Positions 9,010 to 17,434 of a stretch of 64,000 nt of DNA are shown piece after piece. The notes below the pieces were generated by a model that saw only the letters and a program-made list of their open reading frames with translations, did no database searches and had not been told where the DNA came from. The position numbers and the translations under genes were made by a program. Source of the DNA: Sphingomonas citricola (GTDB lineage Bacteria > Pseudomonadota > Alphaproteobacteria > Sphingomonadales > Sphingomonadaceae); the NCBI RefSeq assembly GCF_019429535.1, contig NZ_JAHXZM010000002.1, positions 62,001 to 126,000 of the forward strand. Direction: 5' to 3'. Each line of letters opens with the position of its first letter. The first letter of the stretch is position 1.

Positions 9010-11568
9010 TCAGAACGTCGTGCCGATATTGAACGTGACGAGTTTGGTGTCGTCCCCCGGCTGCTTGAGCAGCGGCTTGGCGATATCGATCCGCAACGGT
9101 CCGAACGGCGAGGTCCAGTCGATGCCGAACCCGATCGACAGCCGCGGGCTCGCCGAATTGCCGTAGTAACGCTCCTGATAGGCGCTGAGCGAATAGGTGT
9201 AGGGCGTGCCGGTGCTGGTCGTGGTCGAGGCGCCGCTCGAATCGAGGTACAACAGGTCCCCCGACGAGTTGGTATATTGTCTGGTCGCCGTCGTGCACGC
9301 GGTGCTCGCCGCATTGGCGACGGCGCAGCTGTCGATCAGCGTCGGCGTCTTGCCGCCGAACACCGCGCCCACGTCCATGTAGATCGACGGCCGAAGCCCC
9401 AGTTCGCGCGCGCCCGCGCCCAGTGGCAGCGCCAGTTCGGCGCGCGCCATGTAATAGGCCGTCCCGCCCAGCGCCTCGCGCGTCTGGTAATCCGATCCGG
9501 TGTACAACGTCGCGGGCACGGTCGAGGTGTCGTAGGTCGTGCGCGTCACGCTCGGCCCAATGCCGCGAATGTCGAACCCGCGCAGTTGCGGCTGGCCGAG
9601 GAAGAAGCGATCGGTCAGGCGTACGCCCTGCCCCAGCCCGTCGATATAGCCGCCCTCCGCGTGCGCGGAAAAGACGAACTGCTTGCCCAGATCCCAGTAT
9701 TTCGTCGCCTTGGCAGTGGTGCGCAGATAGCGCGTGTCGCCGCCCAGCCCGGCAAAATCCTGGCTGAACGAGAAGGTCGTGCCGCGCGTCGGGCGCGTGC
9801 GGCTGTTCGTCGTGTCGTAGATGAACGAATAGCCCGCCGACGACGTCCAGCGGTTGCCGACCGCCTCGCACAGATACGTGCCCGCCAGCGCGGGGTCGCA
9901 GACGCCGTTGGTGTAATAGGTGTCCGCGTCGAGCGAGACCTGATCGTAGATCAAGCCGTAGCGGATCGCGGTTGACCAATATTCGTTGACCGGCGTGCCC
10001 GCGCGGACCTGAAATCCGGTGCTGACCTGCTGGTAGGTGGTGTCTTTGCTGGTCGTGGTATTGTACGACTTGTAGTCGCGCCGGAAGACGTCGCCGCCCA
10101 GGGCGATGTTCTTGTCGAACAGATAGGGTTCGGTGAACCCCAGCTCGATCGACTTGGAATAGGTCGAGTAACTGCCGTTCAACCGAAGTTCCTGCCCCAT
10201 GCCACGGAAATTGCGCTGCGTGATACCCGCCTGGACGATGAAGTTCTCGAGCGAAGAATAGCCCGCCGACAACGACAGCTCGCCGGTCGACTTCTCCTCC
10301 ACGTTGGTTTGCAGCACCACCGCGTCGGGGTTCGACCCCGGCACCTGTTTCACCTCCAGCTTGTCCTGGAAATAGCCGAGCGAATTGATCCGGTCCTGGC
10401 TGCGCTGGACCTGGACGCTGTTGAACGCATCGCCTTCCGCCAGCCGCAACTCGCGGCGGATCACCTTGTCGCGCGTGCGCGTGTTGCCCGTGATCTCGAT
10501 CCCCTCGACGTAGCTGCGGCGGCGCTCGCCGATGTGGAACGACACCGACATGGTGCGCGCCTCGCCGTCGCGCCGAAAATCGGGCGACACGTCGGCGAAG
10601 GCGTATCCGAACAGCCCCGCGGTCTGCTCCAGGCTCTCCACCGTGTCCTCGACCAGCTTGGCGTTGTACCAGTCGCCGCGTTTGAGCGGCAGCGTGGCGG
10701 CGAGTTTCGTGCCATCGAAATCGCGGATGTCGCTTTCCACCCCCACGTCGCCGAAACGGTAGCGCGGTCCTTCCTCCACCACATAGGTGATGACGAAGTC
10801 GCGCTTGTGGGGCGTCAATTCCGCCACCGCCGAGGTGACGCGGAAATCGGCGTAGCCCTGCGTCAGATGGAATTGCCGCAATTTCTGCTGATCATAGGCC
10901 AGCCGGTCGGCGTCGTAGGTCGTGCTCGACGACAGCAGCCGCCACGCGCGCGCCTGCTTGGTCGCCAGCTGCGCGCGCAAGGCGTCCTCGCCGAACTGGT
11001 GTGCGCCGAGGATGTTGATCTGGCGGACCTTCGACTTCGGCCCCTCGCTGATTACGAACACAATATCGACGCGGTTCTGGTCGAGCAGCACCATCTTGGG
11101 GTCGACGCTCGCCGCGAAACGTCCCTGGCGGCGGTACAGTTCGACGATCCGCGCCACGTCGGCGCGCACGTTGCTGCGCGAGAAGACCTGCCGCGGCGCG
11201 AGCTTCAGCTCCTTGGTGATCTTGTCGTCCTTCAACCGCTTGTTGCCTTCCAGCACGATGCGGTTGACGATCGGGTTCTCGCGCACGCGGATCGTGATCG
11301 CGCCGCTCGTCACGCCCTCGATCGTCACGTCGGCGAACAGGCCCGAGGCCTGGATGTCCTTCAGCGCCTGATCCAGCGTCTCGTTCGAATAAGGGATGCC
11401 GACGCGCAGCTTGGTATAGGCGATCACCGTCTCGGGCTCGATCCGCTGCATCCCCGCGACGGTCAGCGACGCGATCACCTTGGCGCTCGGCGCCGCGTCG
11501 GGGGCAGGGTCGGGGGTAGGGCGCGGCAGCGCGGCAGCGGCTGCGGCGACGAATAGAGTGGCTATCAA
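9010..11568 (-). CDS. bamA: BamA-family outer-membrane assembly protein, stand-alone copy
   Basis: An 852-residue Omp85 protein. A short signal sequence is followed by five POTRA repeats, the first VIASLTVAGMQRIEPETV and the last RSYVEGIEITGNTRTRDKVI. A 16-stranded barrel follows with the conserved L6 loop motif LRGFD and FGIDWTSPFGPLRIDIAKPL near the end. BamA folds and inserts outer-membrane barrel proteins. In related bacteria the housekeeping copy sits with rseP, skp/ompH and lpxD; here none of those is present, so this may be a second paralogue. The barrel contains a long Thr/Ser-rich, Cys-containing loop (IDSCAVANAASTACTT). Start is TTG 11568 with AGGAA about 9 bases upstream; the start is uncertain. 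Confidence 0.88.
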   Translation of the reverse strand: MIATLFVAAAAAALPRPTPDPAPDAAPSAKVIASLTVAGMQRIEPETVIAYTKLRVGIPYSNETLDQALKDIQASGLFADVTIEGVTSGAITIRVRENPIVNRIVLEGNKRLKDDKITKELKLAPRQVFSRSNVRADVARIVELYRRQGRFAASVDPKMVLLDQNRVDIVFVISEGPKSKVRQINILGAHQFGEDALRAQLATKQARAWRLLSSSTTYDADRLAYDQQKLRQFHLTQGYADFRVTSAVAELTPHKRDFVITYVVEEGPRYRFGDVGVESDIRDFDGTKLAATLPLKRGDWYNAKLVEDTVESLEQTAGLFGYAFADVSPDFRRDGEARTMSVSFHIGERRRSYVEGIEITGNTRTRDKVIRRELRLAEGDAFNSVQVQRSQDRINSLGYFQDKLEVKQVPGSNPDAVVLQTNVEEKSTGELSLSAGYSSLENFIVQAGITQRNFRGMGQELRLNGSYSTYSKSIELGFTEPYLFDKNIALGGDVFRRDYKSYNTTTSKDTTYQQVSTGFQVRAGTPVNEYWSTAIRYGLIYDQVSLDADTYYTNGVCDPALAGTYLCEAVGNRWTSSAGYSFIYDTTNSRTRPTRGTTFSFSQDFAGLGGDTRYLRTTAKATKYWDLGKQFVFSAHAEGGYIDGLGQGVRLTDRFFLGQPQLRGFDIRGIGPSVTRTTYDTSTVPATLYTGSDYQTREALGGTAYYMARAELALPLGAGARELGLRPSIYMDVGAVFGGKTPTLIDSCAVANAASTACTTATRQYTNSSGDLLYLDSSGASTTTSTGTPYTYSLSAYQERYYGNSASPRLSIGFGIDWTSPFGPLRIDIAKPLLKQPGDDTKLVTFNIGTTF

Positions 11569-11883
11569 CGCGAACGATTCCTGTGCTGGCCCTGTTGAAG
11601 CGCTTCCCCCGTCGTCGATGCCTGTGCGGCGGGCGCGTCGCCGCCGGATGTCGCCGCGTCTCCGCTTCGTTGCCGATGTCGACCAAATGTGATGACGCCT
11701 TCACATTCGCGTCGCTGCCACGCGCGTATGGCGCGGACGCCACCGGCACGCCGCGGGCGCGCGCGTCATGTGTCACGCCCGCGCAGGTCCGACACACGTG
11801 CCGACACACCCTGGAGACACGGCGGCGCGACACGGCGGCGGTCGCCTCCCCATTCGCCGGGCGACGCCAGAAGGAAGTCGCCG
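11569..11883. other. Intergenic region between bamA and small gene
   Basis: A 315-base divergent region with no gene I can support. It contains an imperfect CRP-like inverted repeat, AATGTGA (11686-11692) and TCACATT (11701-11707), but the 8-base spacer differs from the 6 expected for CRP. Promoters for both flanking genes should lie here. Confidence 0.4.
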
Positions 11884-12213
11884 ATGTTCATCACCAGCAA
11901 GCAGCCGTCACTCCCCGCGCCGATGCTGCCGACGCCGCCCCAGCCCGCGCTGATCGACAATCCGTTCGCGCCCGAGATCTACGCCAACGGCCTTGCGGGG
12001 TTCGCCAACATCGGCGGGCTGATCGCGATCACGTTAGAGAGCGGACGCTGCGACCATTCCCGCGCCCAGCCGGAGATGGAACGCGTCGTCGTCGGCCGCC
12101 TCGTCCTGCCGGTGTCGACCGCGCAGGCGCTGGTCGCGGCGCTCAACAACTTCCTCGAGCAGCAAGGGCTGAGCCCCTCGGCGGCGATCGCCGCGGGCGC
12201 GACGTTCCAGTAA
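11884..12213 (+). CDS. Small hypothetical protein (DUF3467-like)
   Basis: A 109-residue protein with AGAAGGAAG ahead of ATG 11884. After a Pro-rich N-terminus it has FAPEIYANGLAGFANIGGL and, later, VVGRLVLPVSTAQALVAALN. This pattern (YAN...; then a strand, R-x-V-x-P, and an A-x-x-L helix) resembles the short DUF3467 family, whose role is unknown. No signal peptide or membrane segment is visible, so it is probably cytosolic. It stands alone between a divergent bamA and a convergent antiporter gene, with a strong hairpin directly after its stop. The codon use matches neighbours and the start is well supported. Confidence 0.7.
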   Translation: MFITSKQPSLPAPMLPTPPQPALIDNPFAPEIYANGLAGFANIGGLIAITLESGRCDHSRAQPEMERVVVGRLVLPVSTAQALVAALNNFLEQQGLSPSAAIAAGATFQ

Positions 12214-12268
12214 CCGCACGCCCCCGCGTCGATCGCAGGTCCGCGAGGGACGCGGGGCGGCAGTGCGG
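12214..12268. terminator. Terminator-like hairpin
   Basis: Immediately after the TAA, CCGCAC...CCCCGCGTC (12214-12230) can pair with GACGCGGGG...GTGCGG (12249-12268), a long GC-rich stem between convergent genes. The rest of the gap to 12510 holds nothing recognisable. Confidence 0.55.
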
Positions 12269-12510
12269 GCCGCGTGGCAGGCGCGCGCTTCGCGTCAGGC
12301 GAACCGCACCGCCACCGCGACCGCTCGGCGGTTCCGATCACGATCGCTACCGGGATGCTGCTTCGCTTCCGCGGTAGTTGGACGTGGGCTCTCCACGCAG
12401 GCGACGCGGCCGGCGGCATCGCACCGATCAGCAGTGCGGTGGCCGGCCGCCGAACCTTGCGCGGAGCGGCTGTCGCGATGTCGGAGTCCAGATTGATGAT
12501 GCGCCATCGC

Positions 12511-14157
12511 TCAGATCCCCAGCCGCGTCAGACGCGCGTCGGCGAGGTCGAGCTCGCGGCCGAGCTGCTCGGCCAGCGTGATGCTGATCGCGCGCTCGCG
12601 CGCGAGCGCGAAGATCGCGTCGCGCTCGGCGCGGATGCCCGCCAGTCGCAACTGTCGCTCCAGCCGTGTCTCCTGCGCCTGCCGCGTGCGGTCATCCGCG
12701 TCGCCCGCGATGCTGTCGATCCGTTCGCGATACTGGTCCATGATCCGCGCGGCGATCTCGGTCGGGCGATCGGCGTCGCCCTGTTCCTCGGCCATCCGGT
12801 GCTGGACGCGCTCGATCTCGGCGATCGCGGCCTTCGCCCCCTTGATCCGCGCGCGGTCGCGCTCGTCGACGGCGCCCTCGTCGTGGGGCAGGTGGAGGCC
12901 GCGCAGCAGCAACGGCAGCCCCAGCGACGCGATCGCGAGCGAGGAGAGGATCACGCCCGAGGCGAGCAGGATCGCCAGATCGCGCGTCGGGAACGGTGTG
13001 CCGTCCCCCATCGCCATCGGCAGCGTCAGCGCACCCGCCAGCGTGATCGCGCCGCGCGCGCCTGCCACCGACATCGCGCCCACGATCCGGCGCGGCGGGC
13101 TTCCGGCATCCGCGCCGCGTCGGCGGGCGCGCAGCAGCGTGAAGCGCAGCGACACCCAGACCCAGGTGTAACGCAGCATTCCCAGCGCGGCAGTGATCGC
13201 CGCGACATAGAGCAGCAACCACCACATGCTGCTGTGCCCGGTCGTCTGGATCGTCGCGCGGGCACGTGCGAGCAGGTCGGGGAATTGCTCGCCCAGCAGC
13301 ACGAAGATGACGCCGTTCAGCGTGAACTGGAGCATGTCCCACACCGCGCGGCGCCGGATGCGCGTCGCGGCCCCCAGCGACACGCCGCCGCCCGCGAACG
13401 TCATCGCGATCCCCGACGCCGCCGCCGCGAGCACGCCCGACGCGTGGACGTGCTCGGCGATCAGATAGGCACCGAACGGGATCAACAGGCTGACGAGGAT
13501 GTTCGAGCCCGTGTCGTCGCCGAACCGCTCGGCGAACGCTGCCTTGCCGCGCACGATCGCCCAGGTCACGCCGACGCCGATCGCGACCCCGGCGAGCGCC
13601 ATCCACGCGAAGGTCGAGATCGCGCTGCCGAGCGAGAAGGTACCGCTCAGCGCGGCGGCAATCGCAAAGCGCAGGCACACCAGACCCGAGGCGTCGTTAA
13701 GCAGCGATTCGCCTTCGAGGATGTGCATCATCCGCTTGGGGATCGACACCTTCTGCGCGACCGCGCCGACCGCGATCGGGTCGGTCGGCGACACGATGGC
13801 GGCGAGCGCGAACGCGACCGCCACCGGCATCGCGGGGATCAACCAATGAATGAACAATCCGACGCCCAAGACGGTCAGGAACACGAGCCCCAGCGCCAGT
13901 CCCAGGATCGCGCGGCTGTCGCGGAACAACTCGTCCTTGGGGATGCGCCAGCCGTCGAGGAACAGCAGCGGCGGCACCAACAACAGGAAGAACAGCTCGG
14001 GGTCGAGCTCGACGCGAACTCCCGCGAACAAACCGATCAGCGCGCCGAGGCCGATCTGGACGAGCGGGCGCGGCAGTGCGGACGGCAGGATGCGCGACAC
14101 GATGCTGCTCGCAACGACCGCCAGCAGCAGGAAAAGACACAGGGTGACGACGTTCAA
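12511..14157 (-). CDS. CPA1-family Na+/H+ antiporter
   Basis: A 548-residue inner-membrane cation/proton antiporter of the NhaP/YjcE group. About 12 hydrophobic segments span residues 1-400. The family motifs are ALAAIVSPTDPIAVGAV and EGESLLNDASGLV (the catalytic Asp pair region), and GARGAITLAGALTLP in a late segment. The last ~130 residues are a charged, soluble cytosolic tail predicted to be helical (RIKGAKAAIAEIERVQHR, ending DLADARLTRLGI), as in other bacterial NhaP proteins that use such tails for regulation. It exchanges Na+ or K+ for protons for pH and salt balance. It is divergent from the secreted ChaN-like gene. Confidence 0.93.
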   Translation of the reverse strand: MNVVTLCLFLLLAVVASSIVSRILPSALPRPLVQIGLGALIGLFAGVRVELDPELFFLLLVPPLLFLDGWRIPKDELFRDSRAILGLALGLVFLTVLGVGLFIHWLIPAMPVAVAFALAAIVSPTDPIAVGAVAQKVSIPKRMMHILEGESLLNDASGLVCLRFAIAAALSGTFSLGSAISTFAWMALAGVAIGVGVTWAIVRGKAAFAERFGDDTGSNILVSLLIPFGAYLIAEHVHASGVLAAAASGIAMTFAGGGVSLGAATRIRRRAVWDMLQFTLNGVIFVLLGEQFPDLLARARATIQTTGHSSMWWLLLYVAAITAALGMLRYTWVWVSLRFTLLRARRRGADAGSPPRRIVGAMSVAGARGAITLAGALTLPMAMGDGTPFPTRDLAILLASGVILSSLAIASLGLPLLLRGLHLPHDEGAVDERDRARIKGAKAAIAEIERVQHRMAEEQGDADRPTEIAARIMDQYRERIDSIAGDADDRTRQAQETRLERQLRLAGIRAERDAIFALARERAISITLAEQLGRELDLADARLTRLGI

Positions 14158-14310
14158 TACAGGCTCCGGGTGGCTCAGCCACCGCTTGTACCGACTTCGC
14201 GCCCGGGGTCACCCCGTCATCGGCCACCGACAAATGGCACCGCGCGCCATTATCCGGTGCGCGCGCTATTGCTTCGCGCACGCGCCACGCCTTGCGTAAC
14301 ACTGGCATGC

Positions 14311-14337
14311 TGTTTGCTGATAGGGGATCAGCAAACA
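14311..14337. promoter_or_regulatory. Perfect 11-base inverted repeat before the ChaN/EreA-like gene
   Basis: TGTTTGCTGAT-AGGGG-ATCAGCAAACA. It ends 10 bases before ATG 14348 and abuts the GGGGG ribosome-binding site. Either a repressor operator or an RNA hairpin that controls ribosome access. It also lies 153 bases upstream of the divergent antiporter gene. Confidence 0.6.
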
Positions 14338-14347
14338 GGGGGTGGAT

Positions 14348-15616
14348 ATGATGAAGAACCATGTCGCGCGGTTGGCAGGCATCGCTGCGGGATTGTCCGC
14401 GTTGGCGGGCAGCGCGTCGGCGCAAGACGCGAATGCGCCGTTCGCGACCAGACTGGAACAGGCGCGCTCGACGTTGCAGGTCGGCGCCGACGGCACGCTC
14501 GCGGGCGGCGGCGCCGCGGTCATCGCAGATGCTGTGACGAAGGCCCGCTACGTGCTGCTCGGCGAGGATCACCTCTCGCGCGAGATCCCGCGCTTCGCGA
14601 CGGGCATCTGCCGGATCATGGCGCCGGGCGGCCTCCACGCCTTCGCGGTCGAAACCGGGCCCGAGGTCACCAGGGTCGTCAACGCCAACCTGCGCCGCGC
14701 CGACCGCCGCGCCCGCATCGCCGCCTTCACCCGCGCCCACCCCGATGTCATGGCGTTCCAGAACGGGCGCGACGAGAGCGACATGGCCGCGTCATGCGCG
14801 CAGGCAGCGGGTCCGCGCTTCCAAATCTGGGGATTGGATCAGGAGTTCTTCGGCGCGACCGGCTATCTGCTCGAACAGATGCTGGCGGCCCGCCCCGGAC
14901 CCGTCGCGCGCGCCGCGATCGCGGACCTCGCGACGCTCGACCGCGGATTTACGGCGGCGGCGGTGCGCTCGGGGTCGGTCGGCGATTTCTTCATATATCA
15001 GATCGGCGACGCGCGAATGGAGGCGGCACGCAGCGCGATCGCGAGGGACGGCGGCGCGCGGGCGAACGAATTGTTCGCCGCGCTCGCCGAGACACGCGCG
15101 ATCTACCTCGGACAGCAGACGGGCGGCTATGCCTCCAACGGCCAGCGCGCGCGATTGATGAAGCGGACGCTCGTCGCTTATCTCGCCACCGCGCCCGCCG
15201 CGTCGCGCGTGCTGTTCAAGTTCGGCGACGTGCACATGGCGAAGGGCATCAACGACCTGCGCCAGCGCGACGTCGGCAATTTCGTCGCCGAACGCGCCGA
15301 GGGGGAGGGGGCGTCGTCGCTCCACATCGCGGTCTACGGCGCGAAGGGTCTGCGCGCGACCTACGGCGGGGTCGGCCGGCCGCTCGGCCAGACGCCGTTC
15401 GTCATGACCGAGGATGAGGACTATGCCTGGCTAAAGGATGCGCTCGCCGTGCACGGGCGCGGTGCAGGCGCCAGCGACTGGATGCTCGTCGACCTGCGAC
15501 GCTTGCGCACGAACACGCCCGCCGACATGCCCGCGGCATGGCGCAAGCTGGTGCTCCAGTACGACATGGTCGTGGTGGCGCTCGAACTCACGCCCTCGAC
15601 GCTGCTCGCTCCGTGA
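14348..15616 (+). CDS. Secreted ChaN/erythromycin-esterase-like protein
   Basis: A 422-residue protein with a signal peptide (MMKNHVARLAGIAAGLSALA, cleavage near SASAQ). The core opens with VLLGEDHLSREIPRF, then HAFAVETGPEV and a late RVLFKFGDVHMAKG. These are the G-E-x-H, E-x-G and G-x-x-H positions of the EreA/ChaN/TIKI fold, which includes metal-dependent hydrolases and haem-binding proteins. Because it is exported, an antibiotic-esterase role is doubtful; a periplasmic hydrolase or haem/metal-handling role fits better. GTG 14342 and ATG 14351 are alternative starts. A perfect inverted repeat lies directly upstream. Function is not assigned beyond the superfamily. Confidence 0.7.
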   Translation: MMKNHVARLAGIAAGLSALAGSASAQDANAPFATRLEQARSTLQVGADGTLAGGGAAVIADAVTKARYVLLGEDHLSREIPRFATGICRIMAPGGLHAFAVETGPEVTRVVNANLRRADRRARIAAFTRAHPDVMAFQNGRDESDMAASCAQAAGPRFQIWGLDQEFFGATGYLLEQMLAARPGPVARAAIADLATLDRGFTAAAVRSGSVGDFFIYQIGDARMEAARSAIARDGGARANELFAALAETRAIYLGQQTGGYASNGQRARLMKRTLVAYLATAPAASRVLFKFGDVHMAKGINDLRQRDVGNFVAERAEGEGASSLHIAVYGAKGLRATYGGVGRPLGQTPFVMTEDEDYAWLKDALAVHGRGAGASDWMLVDLRRLRTNTPADMPAAWRKLVLQYDMVVVALELTPSTLLAP

Positions 15617-15721
15617 CGTCGGGCGAGCATCAACCACGCCACTCCGACGTGATCGCGATCACGGCGTCGATGACCGCTCGTCGCGCGGAGCGTTCGTGCG
15701 CGAGCGAAACGCCGCCGCTCG

Positions 15722-16072
15722 TCACAGCCGCAGGCCGAACCTCGGTCCGACGAGCGTCATCGCGGTGTAGAGCGCGATCGTCAGCAGGCACCCCAGCGTC
15801 AGCGCGAGCCAGAAGGGAAGGCCGTGGCGCAGCATCGCGGGGATCGCTAGGAACATCGGCAGCGACGGCAAGACGTACCAGAACGTCGCGGCAGAATGCG
15901 CAGCCATGTTCTCCGCGTCGGGTTTCGCGTTCCACAACCAGATCATGCCTAGCACCGAAACGAGCGGCAGCGACGCGATCAGCGCGCCGAAACCGGGGTA
16001 GCGCTTCGCCAGTTCGGAAGCGGCGGCGATGAGGATCCCGGAGATCGCCGCCTTGAGAGCCAGATAAATCAC
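15722..16072 (-). CDS. DUF3147 membrane protein
   Basis: A 116-residue protein with about four transmembrane segments (e.g. ALIASLPLVSVLGMIWLW and FWLALTLGCLLTIALYTAM). It matches the DUF3147 family pattern of AAISGILIAAASELAKR, ALIASLPLVS and TFWYVLPSLPMF. The function of this family is unknown; it is an inner-membrane protein. The ATG overlaps the stop of the DUF1289 gene by 4 bases (ATGA), and the RcnR/FrmR-type regulator lies 34 bases upstream of that, so the three genes probably form one operon and may share a metal-related job. Confidence 0.8.
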   Translation of the reverse strand: MIYLALKAAISGILIAAASELAKRYPGFGALIASLPLVSVLGMIWLWNAKPDAENMAAHSAATFWYVLPSLPMFLAIPAMLRHGLPFWLALTLGCLLTIALYTAMTLVGPRFGLRL

Positions 16073-16266
16073 GATTTACTTCCCCGAGCCGGCGCGCCCG
16101 TCTGCGCCAGTTTCGTCAGCCGGCGCGGCAATTCGTCGAGCACGCGGCGCGCATCGCCGGCGCGCAGATTGCGCCAGCGTCGCACTTCGTCGCGCGACCG
16201 GCCGCACCCCCGGTACCAGCCACTGCGACCGTCGAAGCCGCACAATTCGGCGCAGGGCGACTTCAT
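16069..16266 (-). CDS. DUF1289 Cys-rich small protein, with one Cys missing
   Basis: A 65-residue protein. It has SPCAELCGFDGRSGWYRGCGR followed by DEVRRW, the DUF1289 pattern, which normally reads C-x3-C ... C-x-G-C-x-R. Here the third Cys is Tyr (GWYRGC), leaving three of four likely metal ligands. The basic C-terminal half is poorly conserved. The family has no proven function; it is a likely small zinc- or iron-binding protein. Part of the regulator-DUF1289-DUF3147 operon. Confidence 0.75.
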   Translation of the reverse strand: MKSPCAELCGFDGRSGWYRGCGRSRDEVRRWRNLRAGDARRVLDELPRRLTKLAQTGAPARGSKS

Positions 16267-16300
16267 CGTTCCGCCCGTTCGATCAGCGTCATCGGTCGCG

Positions 16301-16576
16301 CTACTTCGCGTAGCGGCGGATCACCGCCAGCAGTTCGTCGGCGCCCTCGGCGCGTTCCGCGTCGGTCAAGCCGGCACGCGCGACATGCGCTTCCAAATGC
16401 TCGGCGATGATCTCGTCCATCAATCCGTTCACTGCCCCGCGGACGGCGGCGACGAGGTGCAGGACCTTCGTGCAGGAGGCATCGGCGGTGAGTTCGCGTT
16501 CGACGGCGTTTACCTGCCCCGCGATGCGGCGGACGCGCGCGACGAGATCGGCGTTGGTTCCACTAAGGTGCGACAT
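16301..16576 (-). CDS. RcnR/FrmR-family metal-sensing repressor
   Basis: A 91-residue all-helical DNA-binding repressor. Numbering from ATG 16576, it keeps His3, Cys35, His60 and His64, the ligand set of nickel/cobalt sensor RcnR. The formaldehyde sensor FrmR has Glu at 64. Other family marks are RVRRIAGQV and AAVRGAVNGLM. ATG 16576 is chosen over ATG 16582 because AGGGGG lies 8 bases upstream and it places His3 correctly. It heads the DUF1289-DUF3147 operon and is divergent from mntP, so it may control this small membrane-protein operon, mntP, or both. No frmA or rcnA gene is nearby. Metal specificity is inferred from residues only. Confidence 0.88.
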   Translation of the reverse strand: MSHLSGTNADLVARVRRIAGQVNAVERELTADASCTKVLHLVAAVRGAVNGLMDEIIAEHLEAHVARAGLTDAERAEGADELLAVIRRYAK

Positions 16577-16579
16577 AGG

Positions 16580-16594
16580 CATACCCCCTATAAC
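16580..16594. promoter_or_regulatory. Candidate RcnR/FrmR-type operator
   Basis: CATACCCCCTATAAC contains a C-tract flanked by ATA and TAT (ATACCCCCTAT). G/C-tracts with inverted A/T flanks are the hallmark of operators for this repressor family. It overlaps the ribosome-binding site of the repressor gene itself, which fits autorepression. Confidence 0.55.
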
Positions 16595-16658
16595 TATTTG
16601 TTAGTTGATACAATCGGACGGTATTGATCTGATTACCCCGTGCCGCTAGATGCGGCCC

Positions 16659-16780
16659 CGTTCCTTGGGGAGTAGCCACCCGCCGCGCGGGGTCCTCGTC
16701 AACATGATCGCCGGCGTCCTCGGATTGCCGTCGTGGCGTGGACAGCAAGCCGCCCGGCTTGCCCGGCAAGACCAACGACG
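16659..16780 (+). promoter_or_regulatory. Manganese (yybP-ykoY) riboswitch
   Basis: The 5' leader of mntP carries the class hallmark GGGGAGTAGC (16667-16676), followed by CGTCAACATGATCG (16697-16710) and a stable arm GCAAGCCG/CGGCTTGC. CCAA...ACG at 16772-16780 can close the first helix with CGT...TTGG at 16659-16668. In many proteobacteria this Mn2+-sensing riboswitch sits directly before mntP and switches on the exporter when Mn2+ is high. Bases 16781-16843 are the expression platform. Confidence 0.85.
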
Positions 16781-16843
16781 CGTCGCCTCTACGTGGCCGG
16801 AGGTGGGCTCGTCGTTGTTCATCAGGCCCCCGAGAGACGTTCA

Positions 16844-17419
16844 ATGACCGGTATCCTCACGCTCGGCGCGCTCGGCGCCAGCCTGTCCGTCGACGCGTTC
16901 GCCGCATCGCTCGGCAAGGGCGCGACCGAACAGCGCAGCGGGTGGTCGAACGCGATGCGCGTCGGCATCGTCTTCGGCTTCTTCGAGGCGCTGACGCCCG
17001 CGATCGGCTATCTCCTCGGCTATCTGCTCAACGACTGGATCGCGAGCTACGACCATTGGGTGGCCTTCGGTCTCCTGCTCGTGGTCGGCGCGTACATGAT
17101 CCGCGAGGCGGTCCGGCACGACGACGGGGCCGTCGCGGAAGGACCGTCGCGTCCGGGGTTCTGGCGGCTGGCGGCGACCGCGGTCGCGACCAGCATCGAC
17201 GCCGCGGCCGTCGGCGTGTCGCTCGCGCTCATGGACGTCAACCTGTGGATCGCCTGCGCGGTGATCGGCGGGATCACGACCGTGGTCGCGACGAGCGGCA
17301 TGATCCTCGGCCGGCACGTCGGCCCGTACCTCGGCCGCTACGCCGGTATCCTGGGCGGTTTCGTCCTCGTCGCGATCGGCGGTTCGATCCTGTTCCAGCA
17401 TCTCTCCGGCGCCGCGTAA
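16844..17419 (+). CDS. mntP: Manganese efflux pump MntP
   Basis: A 191-residue inner-membrane protein of six transmembrane helices. The repeated acidic motif LSVDAFAASLGKG in helix 1 and TSIDAAAVGVSLA in helix 4 carries the Asp residues needed for Mn2+ transport. The central GFFEALTPAIGYLLG is also conserved. It exports excess Mn2+. A yybP-ykoY riboswitch upstream is strong independent support. ATG 16844 is chosen for a full-length family match and GAGAG 7 bases upstream. It is divergent from the RcnR-like repressor and convergent with a histidine kinase, which is only 15 bases from its stop. Confidence 0.96.
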   Translation: MTGILTLGALGASLSVDAFAASLGKGATEQRSGWSNAMRVGIVFGFFEALTPAIGYLLGYLLNDWIASYDHWVAFGLLLVVGAYMIREAVRHDDGAVAEGPSRPGFWRLAATAVATSIDAAAVGVSLALMDVNLWIACAVIGGITTVVATSGMILGRHVGPYLGRYAGILGGFVLVAIGGSILFQHLSGAA

Positions 17420-17434
17420 GGGCCGGCGCAGGCG

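Noticed and set aside
11686..11707. CRP-like inverted repeat (AATGTGA ... TCACATT)
   Set aside because: Spacer is 8 rather than 6 bases and there is no supporting gene context; kept only in the intergenic description.
12274..15417. Very long (1047-codon) plus-strand frame across the antiporter and ChaN-like genes
   Set aside because: Composition is Arg/His/Gln-rich and it crosses two genes and a promoter; the antiporter on the minus strand has clear motifs.
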